A stretch of DNA of 64,000 nt from Sclerotiophoma versabilis (taxonomy: Eukaryota > Ascomycota > Dothideomycetes > Pleosporales > Didymellaceae), in assembly GCA_012274445.1 (NCBI GenBank), contig JAAROD010000007.1, positions 62,001-126,000 of the forward strand. Reading direction: 5' to 3'. The notes under the pieces are model-generated. The model did not search any database. It worked only from the letters and a program-made list of their open reading frames with translations, and was not told the origin of the DNA. This document shows positions 9,901 to 19,815 of this stretch, one piece after another. The stretch's first letter is position 1. The number at the start of each line of letters is the position of its first letter. Both the position numbers and the translations under genes were made by a program.

Positions 9901-12094
9901 AGGCCAGTGTAATAGGTTCGGGATCGCCCTTGGCCATGGAACAATCGGTATGCGCAGAGACCCGATCTCCGTCTGTATTAGAGTGCTTGACATGACCATT
10001 TACAGGTGAAGAAGCATGGCCGTTTATGCCGTTAGCGTGTACCGGGGCCTCTGATGGCTCTTCTTCAATGGATGTCTTTGCAGCCTCCTTCAGCTTCCTG
10101 ATATCACTGGCTCCTAGAAAGCCCATCAAGCCAACATGGTCCTCATCGTCCTCATCGTCCTCGTCGTCCTCGTCGTCATTCCCGTGGTCAGAAGCCCCAG
10201 TTCCAGGCTCAGCGTCCTCGTCATCTTCGTCTCCAGACTTGTCGCTAGGCCAGGAATCGCTACCAGACCCAGAACCATCATCTTCGTCGTGGGAATCCAG
10301 TAATGCGTCATCGACTTGTTCCAGCTCGACATTTGCGGGGTCGATGTAGTTCGATTTGTGCTCGTTTTCCTCTTCTTCGCTAGCATGCCAACCGTTGCTG
10401 TAGGTCGCTTGTTCGGTCGGTGTGGCAAAAGCGTCATCCATCTCGAGATCAGGGTCCGGTGTGGGCGCCGGAGTGCCTTCGTCTGCCTCCTCGCCCGCAG
10501 TGTCTTCATCATCAGAATGGTCCTCGCTCGAGCTGGAGCCTGGAAGATCAGGTAGCTGCCCATACTTGGCGCGCAGCTGCTCAGCAGTAAGGTTTGCATC
10601 GTCGTCCTCTACGTCGTTCTCTTCGCTGTCTTCGCTCGAGGACATGATGTCATCGTCGTTCCGGATCCTAGATGTATTTGACGCATCGCTCCCTAGCTCA
10701 GCCGTCTCATCCTCAAACTCACGATCTTCGCTGTAGTACGAAGCTGAGTCGGCAGCTCCTCGTCCGAGGATTTCCTGCGCCTGATTGAACATGTCATCCA
10801 TGGCTTTGTGTCCGAGCTGGAGCTGCTCCTCTTCGTACTTGGCCACACGCTCCTTGTCAATCTCGACTCTGACCAGGGCCCATGCATCCTTGACATCCTT
10901 GACAAGCTGCTTGTAGCGTGTGATCTGACGATCGATCTCCTCTTGTTCAAGTTCGTCCTCAGTCTTCCGCTTGTACTTGAGAGCCCAGCGGTCTTGTGCC
11001 TCCCGGGCAAGGATTTTGGCCAGGCGCCTGTGGTTTTTCTTCTCGTCAGAGAGCAGTCTGCCAAAAAGCAGGGCATGGGCGGTGACATGGTCCCAGTGCC
11101 CATACTGGTGTGGTGGCTCTGGAGCAGGCTCAGGAGCGAAGACACTACAGACTGCCTGGCTCAGAACACCGCTCTCGGCAGCATGCTCGATCCGCATGCG
11201 CCGCTGGGCCTCTTCTTCGGCCTTGTCGTCTGTGATGCGCTGCGCTTCTTCGCCCTCGAGCGGATCGTCCTGGGCGAGGAAGGCTTCGAGCGAGCCGTGT
11301 TTCGAGGCTGGCGGGGCATGGAGGGGGTGACGTTTGGGGGGTTCGAGCTTGCGTAGCTTGAGGCGAAGGCGTGGGGCCGGAGCCGAGGGATCGAGCGACT
11401 CGGCGTAGAGGCCGCCGTCAGGGTCGTGTCCGTTCGTCGTCGGCTGATGGTGGTCCGACTCTTCGACGGGAGTCTCGGGGGCACGCCGTGTGCGGCCGCT
11501 GCGCTTCCGCGACCCTTCGGGCGAGCCATGGCGAAGGGCTGGCGACGTGGGCGGTGATGGGCGGGCCAGGGCCAAAGGCTTGCGCTGACGTTCCGACTTG
11601 CGCGAGGCTGGGGTGCGCAGTGCAGGGGCAGGTGTCGTCTTGTGGACGCCGTGGGGCTGCGATGCCTTCTTCGCAGCCGCCCCGTTCTGGGGCGGGCCAT
11701 GGGTCTGCGGCGTCTTGGTCGTGTGCCTTCCGGCGCGCTTCGCAGGCTCGGGCGTCGGCGGCACCGCTTCTCGGTTGACGCGTGACGACTTCCTGACCCC
11801 GTTCTCGAAGACGGTCGTGGGCCCGTCGGCGCGGAACGACTTCCAGGGCGGCGAGGCGGCGCGTGACGTCGAGCGCGACGTCGACGACTCGACCCGTCGC
11901 CGCTTCGCCGGGCGCGGTGTGACGCCACCGTCGTCGATGCCCTCTGCAGCGGCGCCTTCCTCTTTTATGGGCACCTTGGCGGCCGCGGCCCTCGTCGCCT
12001 CGCCGTTGCGAGCAGCATTGGCCTCGGACTCGCCGTTGCTGGCGTCGTGGTGGGGGGTCGGGTGCACGTCGTCGGCCGGCGTGCCTTGTTCCAT
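6968..12094 (-). CDS. SWR1: SWR1 chromatin-remodelling ATPase (H2A.Z exchange)
   Basis: Intronless gene for 1708 residues, the usual size for fungal Swr1. The N-terminus is basic and low-complexity. An HSA domain begins near residue 330 (HWDHVTAHALLFGRLL) and binds actin-related proteins. Residues about 460-660 are strongly acidic (Asp/Glu runs). The split SNF2 ATPase follows: DEMGLGKT near 808-815, DEAH near 914, LLTGTPLQN shortly after. A long insertion then precedes the helicase C lobe (from about 1420), with GGLGINLTGADTV and QDRAHRIGQ near 1480-1520. The insertion and HSA placement separate it from Snf2, Isw1 and Chd1 types; Ino80 is the main alternative, but the layout and length fit Swr1. 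It replaces H2A with H2A.Z in nucleosomes as catalytic core of the SWR1 complex in the nucleus. Confidence 0.93.
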   Translation of the reverse strand: MEQGTPADDVHPTPHHDASNGESEANAARNGEATRAAAAKVPIKEEGAAAEGIDDGGVTPRPAKRRRVESSTSRSTSRAASPPWKSFRADGPTTVFENGVRKSSRVNREAVPPTPEPAKRAGRHTTKTPQTHGPPQNGAAAKKASQPHGVHKTTPAPALRTPASRKSERQRKPLALARPSPPTSPALRHGSPEGSRKRSGRTRRAPETPVEESDHHQPTTNGHDPDGGLYAESLDPSAPAPRLRLKLRKLEPPKRHPLHAPPASKHGSLEAFLAQDDPLEGEEAQRITDDKAEEEAQRRMRIEHAAESGVLSQAVCSVFAPEPAPEPPHQYGHWDHVTAHALLFGRLLSDEKKNHRRLAKILAREAQDRWALKYKRKTEDELEQEEIDRQITRYKQLVKDVKDAWALVRVEIDKERVAKYEEEQLQLGHKAMDDMFNQAQEILGRGAADSASYYSEDREFEDETAELGSDASNTSRIRNDDDIMSSSEDSEENDVEDDDANLTAEQLRAKYGQLPDLPGSSSSEDHSDDEDTAGEEADEGTPAPTPDPDLEMDDAFATPTEQATYSNGWHASEEEENEHKSNYIDPANVELEQVDDALLDSHDEDDGSGSGSDSWPSDKSGDEDDEDAEPGTGASDHGNDDEDDEDDEDDEDHVGLMGFLGASDIRKLKEAAKTSIEEEPSEAPVHANGINGHASSPVNGHVKHSNTDGDRVSAHTDCSMAKGDPEPITLASTKESTQEDTIEEDIVMEVQEDNVQEVEAAHDRSRQTSSPPRAEIPPLLRGTLREYQHGGLDWLANLYDTETNGILADEMGLGKTIQTISLLAYIACFRNVWGPHLVVVPTSVMLNWEMEFKKFLPGFKILTYYGDINERKRKRVGWRNTGKDMYNVVITSYQLILQDAAAFKMRAWHYLILDEAHNIKNFKSQRWQTMLTLRSERRLLLTGTPLQNNIDELWSLLYFLMPAGFAGEGRIANLEEFTLALKNPTSQILDQGRQQLDAEAQKIVARLHEVLRPYLLRRLKSEVEKQMPGKYEHVVYCKLSKRQRQLYDGFMGRADTKQILSSGNYMSIINCLMSLRKVCNHPDLFETRAIVTSMAMPKSVAAEFEIKDLLIRKRLNEGLEEKQVNLDALNLVFARREQSQMQHARRSQQIRATRPLEDLIERQTRRINKPSPAAASSLQTTMSALARREQVAVREHLQRCLALTRARTQFLPIYGKEVVDAVTVDWHAYTFGPRRAGIKILKAKPPSLNPYYPMQQPLHPQSMPAYPSLAPSANNHQFGQSTTIIPPKEDQQHYDIIRRYHGDLGFRSPKSIRAANEWCTEQVTHFLDMIPTLEQRAEALEPLVIQFTCVTPAVAVEEVAPLTLSRRGVELIRSSEMAHQRDPFHEARMRQSIAFPDKRLLQYDCGKLQRLATLLRDLQSGGHRVLIFTQMTKVLDILEQFLNIHGHRYLRLDGSTKVEQRQILTDRFNTDTSILAFILSSRSGGLGINLTGADTVIFYDLDWNPAMDKQCQDRAHRIGQTRDVHIYKFVSEYTIEANILRKSNQKRLLDDVIIQKGDFTTDTFNKVTWRDALDDGRGIDTSDEAGAAMDRVLDERAGILGDARVMNTVEDTEDRNAASIAQKEIVDEIHDDQVDFNESSNATRAASEAVAAAEAELEGLVDKRHVDEYMLSLYREEYGKEPYKPPTDRQKRSRKGQDPHVRQRKKKY
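10130..10190 (-). repeat. GAC/GAG trinucleotide tract encoding acidic run in SWR1
   Basis: On the plus strand this is a CGTCCT/CTCGTC triplet repeat. Read on the coding strand it gives an uninterrupted Asp/Glu stretch inside the acidic region of SWR1. Such tracts change length by slippage and often mark histone-binding acidic segments. Confidence 0.7.
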
Positions 12095-13008
12095 TCAGAG
12101 AGGGATGCTGCCTCGGAAAGCCTCGCAGCAGGGAGACGACCCGGCGCACGGTCAGATCAACATGTATTGCTCCGCCACGAATGCCCTGACGTCCTCGTGG
12201 GTCTGCTATTAATGGCGACGCTCTCCGATCGGCACTGGCAATTCGCGGTGGGCTGCAGCGGCGCGCGAGTGTTTGTGTTGTGAGGATTCAAAAGTCGTGT
12301 TCCCCGGGGCCAGCCCGAAAAGATCGGTTTACGCGCGCTAGCGCGAGCCGCGCAGCTGCGTGCTTGCATCACCGTCCTGCGCCTCCAGACAACACCCAGG
12401 AGGCTTCCAGAGCACTTCCCAGGGCCGCGGCTAGCAGACGCGCGGTGGGCCGTCTTGCAGCAGATTGCAGGTGCGGCAGGGCGACACCGCAGCGCCTGGG
12501 CCTGTTCGAGACGTTGACAGCGGATGCAATGGCGCCGCCGTCAGCTTCTTGCCCGGTCGTCGTTCCTCCTCTGTAGGGGCTGGCTCTTGGCGCTGGACTG
12601 CACGTCTTGGCCTGACAGTGCAGCCTGGAGACCTGGCGATAGGTTTGGGTCCCTGGCCAGTCGCTTGAGAGGCAGGAGGCTGGAGGCCAGTGTCTCCCGC
12701 CAGGCTGCCGTCCGGTCTACACTGGCGACACGGCGTTGTAGAGAAGCCACACTGCCCACAGCTAGCTGGCATTGGACGCGTTTGCCGAAACATTCCAAAC
12801 ACGCTGCATTGTCTAGGTAGACGTCGACGTGATGTGACATGCACAGTCGGTCGCTCCAAGCGGAATAGCGCGATATCGCGCCAAGCTCTCCACCGAGCTC
12901 ATCGCGAACCTCACCTCGACCGGCCATTACACATCGACCCCCGCAACTCCGCTTTCACGTACAGCGCCACCCCGATTGCCCTCACCCAGCTGCTGACACG
13001 CACCCAGC
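12095..13008. promoter_or_regulatory. Divergent promoter, SWR1 and complex I subunit
   Basis: This 914-bp GC-rich spacer lies between two start codons facing apart. Several open frames cross it on both strands, but they show no domain and are typical of GC-rich DNA. I recognise no defined site. Confidence 0.5.
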
Positions 13009-13531
13009 ATGCTCTCCCGGCGCATCGCAGCGGCCCGCCCGCTCCCCAGCACTGTGCTGCGCTCGACCGCTGTTCCGCAATTCACCCAGCGCCGCACAGC
13101 TCTCACCGCACACGAGCGCGCCGAGCTGGCCGACCCCAACCAGAACGGCGGCTACATCAACCCTCCCCTCGAGAAGCGCAACAACCGCGACCCCTACGCC
13201 GACTGGTGGGACAAGCAGGACCGCCGCAACTATGGCGAGCCCTGCCACGAGGACCACGACATCCTCGGTGCCGTCTCGCTGCACGACTACAACCACTTCA
13301 CACCGGGATGGGGAGGTGTCCTGTTTGGCACGTTCGTTGTGACAGTCGTTGGCCTGTGTGTTGCTGTCAACCAGATCTATCCGGATAAAATCAGTGCCCC
13401 CAAGACATACCCCGATGGTCTGGACGCTGAACTCGGAGGAAAGGGCGCTTTGCTGGTGAGTCAATGCGTACGAAATACGGAACACGTTACTAACCGTGTG
13501 ACAGGCCAGGAAGCCCGGTGCGGAATGGTAG
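13009..13531 (+). CDS. NDUFB8: Mitochondrial complex I subunit, ASHI/NDUFB8 family
   Basis: Exons 13009-13455 and 13505-13531 encode 157 residues. The 49-bp intron has a GTGAGT donor and a CTAAC branch site, and its removal gives the C-terminus GALLARKPGAEW. The first 30 residues are rich in Arg, Ser and Ala with few acids, a mitochondrial presequence. The body carries RDPYADWWDKQDRRNYGEP, then a PGWG motif and one membrane span near 105-122, followed by YPDKISAPKTYPDGL. These are hallmarks of the ASHI accessory subunit in the membrane arm of NADH:ubiquinone oxidoreductase. Reading through the intron would add an unrelated tail. Confidence 0.88.
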
Positions 13532-13979
13532 AGGAGGATGCTGAAAACAGCAATGTGTAAATACCACCGGTCAATTCTGCAATCAACTCTTTCAGCCCAC
13601 TGCAATAATAAAGGGCGGGCTTGATGTCTGACTCATGAAGCTTTCCATAGTCTAGCAACACTCACAGCCGTGTAATCGTACAGGGAATGCACTGGTGACA
13701 CAAAGCCTCTCAATCGTGATGAGAGCCGCGCCTTGTCTCGAATGATTTGAGAACGCCCAAGCCTCTCCCACAAACCAGCCAAGCTTGACTCGGAGGTAAC
13801 AGTCACGCACGGGAGATTTTCAAGGAAAATGCAGCAAGCTGCCTGGAGAATTCCAGAGCGCTAACATTATTATTAGCTACTGCCTTCCCTCCTGAACCAA
13901 CGCCGTTTGGAATATGAGAATGCAGAGGTATCTTGAGCAAAGGAAGAAAGGTTCTACTCGAACACGTCTCCAATACGTC
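13532..13979. other. Convergent 3' intergenic region
   Basis: This spacer lies between two gene ends facing each other. It must contain the two 3' UTRs and polyadenylation signals. No gene or repeat is seen. Confidence 0.5.
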
Positions 13980-16900
13980 CTATCGCCCGCGACCCATACC
14001 GAGACCTGTCATGCGACCACCACCAGCATTCAAGCTCTGTCGTACAATCATCTCTGCGGCCTGCGCAGCGGCGAGTCGTTCCTGTCGTGTCTATTAGTGT
14101 TTGAGGTCCAAGCCGCGACAGCTAAGTAACAACATACCTTCTGCCTACTTCGATCCTTCAGGTATCTCTCCGCCTCAGGCCGCATTCTCAATATTCTCAA
14201 AATCATGTCGTCATTTGGCTCAGCCTGCGCCTCCTTCCTCTTCTCTTCCTTGGCTTTCTTCATCGTGCCCAGGTTCCTACTCAACATGATTGTCTTGTGC
14301 TTGCGCGTTGGCATGCCTACAAGCCCTGCGGCACCACCAAATTGGTGGCCCACTGTTGGCGGCGCGGACTGTCTGTTCAGTCTAGCTGCTGTCTCTTGTT
14401 GCCTGCGGGCGCTGGCACCAGCCATGGCTTCGCTAGTACGGATAAGATCTTCTGTAGATTCAAAGTAGAAGAAGTTTAGATTCTGTAGTTCGTGGTACTT
14501 TGGCGACTTGAGGACATCCATAGGCACACCTTCAACATTGCCGTCTTCGTCAGCAGCGTGGAAGAAGTCGAAAAGCAACTTGAGCCACTTGAAGACAATG
14601 TCGAGCTCTTGTTGCGTCAGCGGCCGCTGCTGTGACAGCTTATCCGAGAGAGGTGGAACGAGCAAGGACTCTATCGTTGCTAACCCTTCCTTCCATAGAC
14701 GAGTCATGACCATGATCATGGCAGCATCTGTGAGGGTCTGCTTCATAATGGCAAAATTCTCGTCAAAATATCTGAACAGAGGGTCAAGGGCTTGTGTGAT
14801 CTCTTGCTGTGTTGGACCTTGGATGACGGACTGCGGTCTGGCCGCACGAAAGTAGTTGGTGACCGATGTCACGGAGATTCCTCTGTTTAGTAATGCTTTC
14901 AGCGTCCGCCGAGACAGAGTATGGTTGATGAAAGACGAAAGCTAGGTCTGTCAGTAGATGTATAAAAAAAATGGAGTGCGTGCATTTACCTTGTCGGTGA
15001 TCTTCCGTGTCATGTCTCGCTCAGTCCTCTTAAGAGTCCTGAATGACTTGCCGAAGTAGAATTGGATGTCATCTCGCTCGCCTTCCATACTCACACGCAA
15101 CAGCAAGCGGCCTTGGGTATCGAGGTCCAGCCAGTACTCGCGCGGCATGTAGTCTCTGAAGTGCGAAGGGTCCAGCTTGAGCGAGGTTCGACCGACACAA
15201 TCGTGATCGCCAAGTGTGTCCCAGTCCCAAATGGTAGCTACGATATTGAGCGGCCCGTTTGTGGTGATGTCGATCGTCTCATCCCATCGTGGGTTCAGAT
15301 TGCCATAGATGACTCGTGTCTTGGCAAGGCGCTTTTGGTACTCGTCACCAAGAACGACATATGGATCGCTAAGACCGTTCATGTCACACGCCTTGAGATC
15401 CTCCGCTTCGATGATCTTAATGGTGAAGACGAAGTTGTTGTTGCGAATACGTTGCGTCGGGGGCGGCGTGTGCTTCTGGATAACCTCCGCACATGCATCC
15501 ACCCCAATCTCACGCTCCAACTTGTCGAGCTGCTGCATGGCGTACTCGATGTTGTTGAGCTTGACGAGTGACTAAAAGGATTAGCATGGTAGGCGTCTTT
15601 CTTGATTTCGAAACTTACTTCAGGCCAGAAGTTGAAGGGCGTAACCACTTCTTTCTGTGCGTACAGGTCCTTGGCCATAGACGCCCACTGCTGTGTCCTC
15701 GTCTGTCGTGCAGCAGCTTCTTGCTCTGGCGTCAACCGATCCATTTCCCTTGCAAACTTTTGCTCAACTAGATCACAGTACCTGGCAAGGGCCAGACCAA
15801 TCGACTTTGATATGGCAGTCATGAACTTGGCGTACTGCAGATCATCGTCCCAATTCAGAGCCACGATCTGCTCGATACTCTGGTTGAAGGACCGGAACAT
15901 GTCCACGACTGAGACGCTGTGGCGTTCGTCGTCAGCAGGCACAGGGTTCTGTGACTGGATCTGGAATTGATCTGCTTTGAATGCATTATCCACCCAGCCT
16001 ATAAGGTTTGAGTCCGTCATCTGAATCCATCGCCAGACAAATTCCTGTAGCAGACCCTCGATATTGAACGCGAATCGTTGATTTGGTAAAGCGTCACTGT
16101 GTATGCGACGAATTTCGACCATCTCCTTGTAGAGGTCGAAACCATCTTGGACGGGTATGTCTTCGCCCTTGGAATGAGCCACATCCATGATGCGTGCGAC
16201 TATGTCCCTTGCATCTGTTGCGTATGCAGGGAACACCTCCTCGACAAGGCACATCATAGGACTGACGCCCATGATTTCGGGAGTCTTGCGGTACCGCTTC
16301 TGGATCTTCTCACAAAGCTTCACAACCGCCCGTCCAAGCTCGATGACATGATAGAACTCCCAGTCCTCCTTGGTGTCCGGAATGTTCTTAGCCAGCATCT
16401 CCCCATACACATCACCTGCTTTCCGTCGAAGTGCTTGTCGCAATTGCTCCGTAAACTGATTCAAGTCGTCGTCGGGCGCATCGAATATGGGATCCTCATA
16501 AATGTGGCTTGTAATGATGTACATGATAGGGCCAAGCGGTGGCGCTTTGGTGTCGTAAACGAACATCATCAGCTCAAAGAGCTCACGCAGTAACGCATCA
16601 TGTAGTGACGATAGAATCTGCTGGTTGAGCAGAACGTCGTGTACAGTCCATTTCGAGCGATCGGACAATAGATCAGGGGCTGGCATCTGCATCATACTCA
16701 TTCGATTCGACTTCTTGTCAGTTGGTGGTGGCTCCTTTACGTAGTTGAAGGCTGCATCGAGAGTGTCAAGATCCAACTCTTGGTTGAGATACTTTTCTCG
16801 AATGACATCCAGGTACAGCATGAAACGAGAAGGCTGAGGTAACCTCCACCTTAGGGCGATTTCGTTGAGCAGCTCGTGTGAGTGTTTGGACAGCAGCCCG

Positions 16901-18204
16901 ATATATTCGGTAGTTCCTTGATTCTGTTGTGCGTCGGCTAGATCGTATGTGAGGGCTTCCTTCACGATGGCGCGGTAGTAGCTACGAGGGTCAGATAGGA
17001 TGAAGGTGTACGACTCGTCGCCGTTTGCCAGATCGTCACGCATACCGAGCCCATCCATAGCCTGGTCAAGTGCGTAGCCACTCTCCGACGACTGCGAGCC
17101 CTGCCTTGAGCCCAAGTCGACTGATGCATTGTGGGATCTAAGCTGCGCTGCGGGTCCTTGTGACGAAGTCTTTGCTAGATCTGGGTTGGCTTGTAGAAGC
17201 TCCATAATCAAGCGCGAAAGCTCAGACGTTTCTTGACTCTTCCACATTTCGTATGCCTCCTCTGACTCAAAGTCGTCTATGTTAAGGGTCTTCTTCGTCA
17301 TGAGACTGAGGTGGGTCTGGTATGTCTTGAGATCCTGCAACGCCGCCTTCTCCGTCCACGTGTCTTTGTATCTGTTGATGTCTGCCTGGACATCTGAGTA
17401 AGAGACGGAGAAGATGCGTGAAACAACCAAGACAAGCGGCATGTCTTTGACCTCGTAAGAGCGTTCCACCAGCACCTCGATTGTGGTGCCGCCCTGTCCA
17501 CCATTGCGCTGGCTCTCGGCAGTTAGGTCCTGATCGTGCACCAGTAGCTTCTTCTCCATGGTCTGGAGCCGCTGCAGCAATTCGGGCCGGTCTCGCTGCC
17601 AGTCGTGGTCCCTCAGCGTCGAGCTGATCAGGCGGATAAAGAGAGCGAGGTGTCGGTCGACCATGAGCTTGTAGCTGTCGTCGCCCGGCTGCTTGCCTCG
17701 CTGCATCTCCTTTGTGGCATTGGAGAAGAACATCAGGACCAGACCCTCGACCTTCCTGTCCTGTTCCATGTTCCTCCGGGCTTGTGGCTCCTTGAAAGCG
17801 TTCAGGAAGACGGCGAAGGTGCGCTTGACGGCGGGATCTCTGAACTCGGGCATCTTCTCGGTGCCTATCAGGACCTTGGTGACGCGCTTCTCCAGCTCGC
17901 CCATGAAGCCATGGGGGAACTTTGTGCTCTTGGAATCACGTATCGAGGCGATTTCGGAGATGACGTTTGCGGCAGTGGTGGTGGAGACGCGCTGGACTGG
18001 CTTGGGGGCAGGCACGTGCTGGACGCGCTTCTGGCGGGGCTGCAGCAGGTAGTGCAGGTAGGCGATGCGGAGGGCGTAGAGGTAGGCATCTTGGGCGGAG
18101 ACGGGGCGCCTGCTCGCGCGCGAGGTGGCGGAGCTGTGGCGCTGGAGGCGTTCGCGGGTCTGGACGCTGTTGATGCGGCGGTTGCTTATGCGTGTCGAGT
18201 CCAT
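13980..18204 (-). CDS. Munc13-like MUN/C2 domain protein
   Basis: Four exons (18204-15619, 15571-14990, 14941-14138, 14090-13980) separated by 47-48-bp introns give 1360 residues, with every join in phase 0. A C2 domain starts near residue 905 (FTIKIIEAEDLKACDMNGLSDPYVVL) and retains the Asp residues expected for calcium or lipid binding. It lies between a long helical MUN-like region (about 380-860) and a C-terminal helical MHD2-like segment (about 1080-1230). This order is that of fungal UNC-13/Munc13 relatives such as S. pombe Ync13. Those proteins act in vesicle tethering or SNARE assembly, and in septum integrity during cytokinesis. The last exon is small and ends in a Gly/Arg/Met-rich tail. 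Function here is inferred from domain order. Confidence 0.85.
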
Positions 18205-19192
18205 GGCGGGATGGTGGTGGCAGGTGGAGGCGAGGGCGAGGGCGAGGGCGAGGGTGCGGTCGGGCGCATGTCAAGCTGGCCAAGCTGGTCGCGCTGGTCG
18301 CGCGGGCGGTCTGCGGGCGTGAGGGGGAGGGTGGCAGGCGCAGTGCGAGTGGTGGAGACGGCGCTGCTCTGCGCGCTCCAGACGTGTGCGGGCGTGTGTA
18401 GCGGCGTGGCCACGCTTCACCACGGCGTCGTCGTGTGTCGTGCGGTGCGGCGGGAGCTTCGCGGGACGAGGGCAGGCGGCGTCACGGTGGGCGTGGAGCT
18501 GACAACAAGCAGGTCGGGCATGAAACAGCGTTTAATTAGCCATCGTCATGGCAATTGCACTACCGAGCGTGAAGAGGCCAGCACTCCCAGGCCAGAGACG
18601 CAGCAGAAGAGCCGCACGCCCTTTGCTCCTTGCAGCGATCGTTAGGCGCCGCTCCTCGCCTTGCAAGCAACCCACGCCCACGCCGACACCCAACCCTGAC
18701 CCTGACATGAGGTTGCCAGCACCGCCACTTTGCACGTGCGCCGACCTTCTGCTTGGCCCGTCGGCGTCTGCGAGCATGAGGCCGCTTGACGGTGCCGGCT
18801 GCTGGCTGCTGGCTGCCCTGGCGCCGTGGTGCGTCCACCAGCAGGGCTGCAGGGTGGAGCTCGCCGTCGCCGACGCGCCTGCCGAGCAAACCACTCTTCA
18901 CATGCTCGAGGACCCTCTGAAGCGTCTGCACCACCACCACCACCACCACCACCACAGCACCACAGCACCACAGCACACCACAGCAGCCGCGCACCGAGCC
19001 CCCACCCAACGCCCACGGCTTGCACCGCCCGCCCCGTCACTGCATGCTCCGGCCGGCGAAGGAGCATGTCACTGCACCTCGCAGGGAGCTCTTCCACACC
19101 TGACACGCTCTTCATACCGTGCAGCAACGCCTGAACTCGGCGCCCCGAAGCCGCACAACACCACCTCGACCAGCCTCACACCCACCACCACA
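18205..19192. promoter_or_regulatory. Divergent promoter, Munc13-like and bHLH genes, with simple repeats
   Basis: This spacer of about 990 bp is unusually rich in low-complexity sequence. It has a GGCGAG hexamer run at 18229-18254, just upstream of the Munc13-like start, and a CAC run at 18929-18955 followed by CAGCAC-type repeats. An open frame continues upstream of the bHLH start and would translate the CAC run as polyhistidine. I treat that as 5' leader, not protein. Confidence 0.5.
18929..18955 (+). repeat. CAC trinucleotide microsatellite
   Basis: About nine uninterrupted CAC units are followed by degenerate CAGCAC/CACAGC repeats to about 18985. The run lies roughly 240 bp upstream of the bHLH start codon. 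Confidence 0.85.
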
Positions 19193-19561
19193 ATGGGCTC
19201 GCAAAGCCCCACCAACGCAAACGACCGCCCGCGCCTGACCGAGGCCCAGAAGAAGGAAAACCACATCCGCTCAGAACAGAAGCGCCGCGAAGCCATCCGC
19301 GAAGGCTTCGACCGTCTAGCATCCATCGTGCCGGGCATGGAAGGCCAAGGCCGCAGCGAGGCAGTCGTGCTGGAGGCTACCATCAGGTACATGCGCGAGA
19401 AGATTGTGGAACGCCAGAAGATCATCGCAGATGCGCACGCACAAGGCATCGATACCTCAGCATGGGACCTGCCCAAGGAGACACTGGACGCCTGCAACGC
19501 CCAGCTACAGCGGACGAAGAACGAGGAGGCGCAGATGAACGGCATGAACGGGAAGAGCTAG
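19193..19561 (+). CDS. Small bHLH transcription factor, INO4-like
   Basis: Encodes 122 residues from ATG 19193. A basic helix-loop-helix domain occupies about residues 18-72. It has a basic region (ENHIRSEQKRREAIREGFDRL) with the His, Glu and Arg residues that contact E-box DNA, a loop around PGMEGQGRSEAV, and a second helix (LEATIRYMREKIVERQK). Little lies outside the domain. Compact fungal bHLH proteins of this type resemble yeast Ino4, an obligate heterodimer partner in phospholipid gene control, so this one probably needs a partner to activate. The same frame is open upstream to 18548, but that part is repeats and has no family support, so I chose the ATG next to the domain. Confidence 0.8.
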   Translation: MGSQSPTNANDRPRLTEAQKKENHIRSEQKRREAIREGFDRLASIVPGMEGQGRSEAVVLEATIRYMREKIVERQKIIADAHAQGIDTSAWDLPKETLDACNAQLQRTKNEEAQMNGMNGKS

Positions 19562-19815
19562 GAGATGGGCACCCGATCGAAGAAAGCACAGTCCCAGCCA
19601 CGTATGAGCACAGCTGCCTGTCTGCACCCATCCATCCTGTACCTCGGACAGAGTTGCCGATCACTTCACAGAGGGAAGGCATCGTGCCTGCGCCTGTGCC
19701 TCGACAAACGTTCACTTCGCACGGACCGCTACCCTTATCGATAAGCTTTGCACAAAAATGTTCCCCACGTTCACATGCACGCGCGCGTCTGGCATAGACC
19801 TCGCACACAGGCAAC

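Noticed and set aside
18548..19192. N-terminal extension of the bHLH protein
   Set aside because: Contains polyhistidine from a microsatellite and no family support; the ATG at 19193 sits just before the conserved domain.
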